Below are positions 63,064-64,000 of a stretch of DNA of 64,000 nt, one piece after another (position 1 is the first letter of the stretch; the number at the start of each line of letters is the position of its first letter). The stretch spans positions 62,001-126,000 of the forward strand of contig SUYG01000044.1 in the NCBI GenBank assembly GCA_015060555.1, read 5' to 3'. Source of the DNA: Physcousia sp015060555. Its GTDB lineage: Bacteria; Bacteroidota; Bacteroidia; Bacteroidales; Bacteroidaceae. The notes under the pieces were generated by a model that was given only the letters and a program-made list of their open reading frames with translations, searched no databases and had not been told where the DNA came from. The position numbers and the translations under genes were made by a program.

Positions 63064-64000
63064 TCATTCTTCAACGAACTGTCGGATGCGCTGTTCCTCG
63101 TCGCGGCGGCAGATGAGCAGCGTATTGTCCTTCTCTGCCACAATGAACCCGTCGAGGCCCTGGATGATGACGCGCTTCTCCTGCTGGGTATGTACGATGC
63201 AGCGGTTGGTGTCGTGCAGTTCTATGCGCTGACCTATGCACACGTTCTCGTGGCCGTCCTTGACGCTCTGCTCATGCAGTGAGCCCCATGTGCCCAAGTC
63301 GCTCCATCCGAACGAGGCGGGGAAGACGAAGATCTCCTCGGACTTCTCCATGACGGCGTAGTCGATAGAGATGTTGGGGCACTTCGGGAACTCGCGGTTG
63401 ATGGTCTCCTGCTCCGCGGCAGTGCCATAGATGGGCAGCAGCGGCTCGAAGATCTGTGAGATTTCAGGCGTGTAGATGCGCAGGGCATTCACGATGGTCT
63501 GCACGCGGAAAAGGAAGATGCCGCTGTTCCAGAAGAAGTTCTTGTGCTTGACATACTTCTCGGCCACCGACAGTTCGGGTTTCTCGTGGAAGGAATCCAC
63601 GCGATAGACCTCGCGGTTGCGGGCGCTGGCCACGCTGAGGTCGGCCTGGATATAGCCGTAGCCCGTCTCCGGGCGCGTGGGCTTCATGCCCAGCGTGACG
63701 ATGCTGTCCGTCTCGGCCGTGAAGTTCAGTGCCGACACCACCACCCTGCGGAACTCCGCCACATTCATCACGATGTGGTCGGCAGGCGTCACCACGATAT
63801 TGGCCTGTGGGTTCAAGGCCTTGATGCGCCAGCTGGCATAGGCGATGCAGGGCGCCGTATTGCGACGGCAGGGCTCCTGCAGGATATGGTCCTCAGGCAC
63901 CTCGGGCAGTTGTTCACGCACGATGTCGGCATAGCGCTGACTGGTGACAATCCACACATTCTGTGGCGGACACACCTCTGCGAAGCGGTCCATCGTGAGC
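63064..64000 (-). CDS. manC: Mannose-1-phosphate guanylyltransferase (5' end outside window)
   Basis: At least 312 residues of a GDP-mannose pyrophosphorylase. VVTPADHIVMN is the nucleotide-sugar core, followed by FHEKPELSVAEKY and the sugar-binding NSGIFLFRV. The C-terminal SIDYAVMEKSEEIFVFPASF and WSDLGTW are typical of the family. The N-terminal GGxGxR region lies beyond the window edge. The enzyme makes GDP-mannose for glycans. No C-terminal isomerase domain is attached, so it is the short type. Confidence 0.9.
   Translation of the reverse strand, partial: LTMDRFAEVCPPQNVWIVTSQRYADIVREQLPEVPEDHILQEPCRRNTAPCIAYASWRIKALNPQANIVVTPADHIVMNVAEFRRVVVSALNFTAETDSIVTLGMKPTRPETGYGYIQADLSVASARNREVYRVDSFHEKPELSVAEKYVKHKNFFWNSGIFLFRVQTIVNALRIYTPEISQIFEPLLPIYGTAAEQETINREFPKCPNISIDYAVMEKSEEIFVFPASFGWSDLGTWGSLHEQSVKDGHENVCIGQRIELHDTNRCIVHTQQEKRVIIQGLDGFIVAEKDNTLLICRRDEEQRIRQFVEE

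Overview
The window looks like a chromosomal segment of a Prevotella-like member of the Bacteroidales (inference). Three things point there. Most transcription units start behind the Bacteroidetes promoter type, with a -7 box TAnnTTTG and often a -33 TTTG about 20 bases upstream. Several families are Bacteroidetes-typical: an HU-HIG DNA-binding protein, DUF4421, DUF4295, a putative porin family, reverse rubrerythrin and secretion-type C-terminal tails. The intergenic DNA is also full of short degenerate repeats. No rRNA, transposase, integrase or CRISPR array was seen.

Layout. 1-2450: end of an accessory module (tail of an unknown gene, a CHC2/TOPRIM primase, an HU-like protein) among palindromic repeats. 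2700-10800: guanine deaminase, an exported esterase, ClpC, tRNA-Arg, HtpG and a flavoprotein. 10800-15500: a small HExxH protein, a lipid-kinase-like protein, a PP2C-type phosphatase, GalE and reverse rubrerythrin. 15600-21600: NadE, TrpB2, transketolase and RpiB. 21500-27400: TilS, tRNA-Cys, a large secreted multidomain hydrolase, PrsW and a structured RNA candidate with its own promoter and terminator. 27500-35700: amidase, tRNA-Ser/SRP RNA/tRNA-Thr, a 2-oxoacid:ferredoxin oxidoreductase operon (four subunits plus two small proteins) and a porin. 35700-46900: accessory island. 46900-53450: a minus-strand cluster of exported and hypothetical proteins. 53500-64000: L21, L27, SerS, LrgA/LrgB, L28/L33/DUF4295, PncC, TsaD, Map, a symporter, an acidic protein and the 3' part of a mannose-1-phosphate guanylyltransferase gene.

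The island is the most unusual part. About 1 kb without a gene (35692-36730) holds two inverted arrays of a 9-mer GGTGTAGGT with the same internal spacing but different spacer sequence, and between them three palindromes exactly 22 bp apart. Next comes an antitoxin-like gene with a truncated PIN toxin, a KilA-N gene between direct repeats, and a type I restriction-modification operon hsdM-fic-hsdS-rhuM-hsdR. A roughly 140-bp promoter and operator segment is present twice, once before the antitoxin and once before hsdM, so both may answer to one regulator.

Two repeat systems run through the whole window. Heptanucleotide arrays occur at over a dozen sites, with different 7-mers but almost always a 7-base period. 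GC-rich palindromic elements occur in spacers and in frame inside three protein genes (primase, KorC, TsaD).
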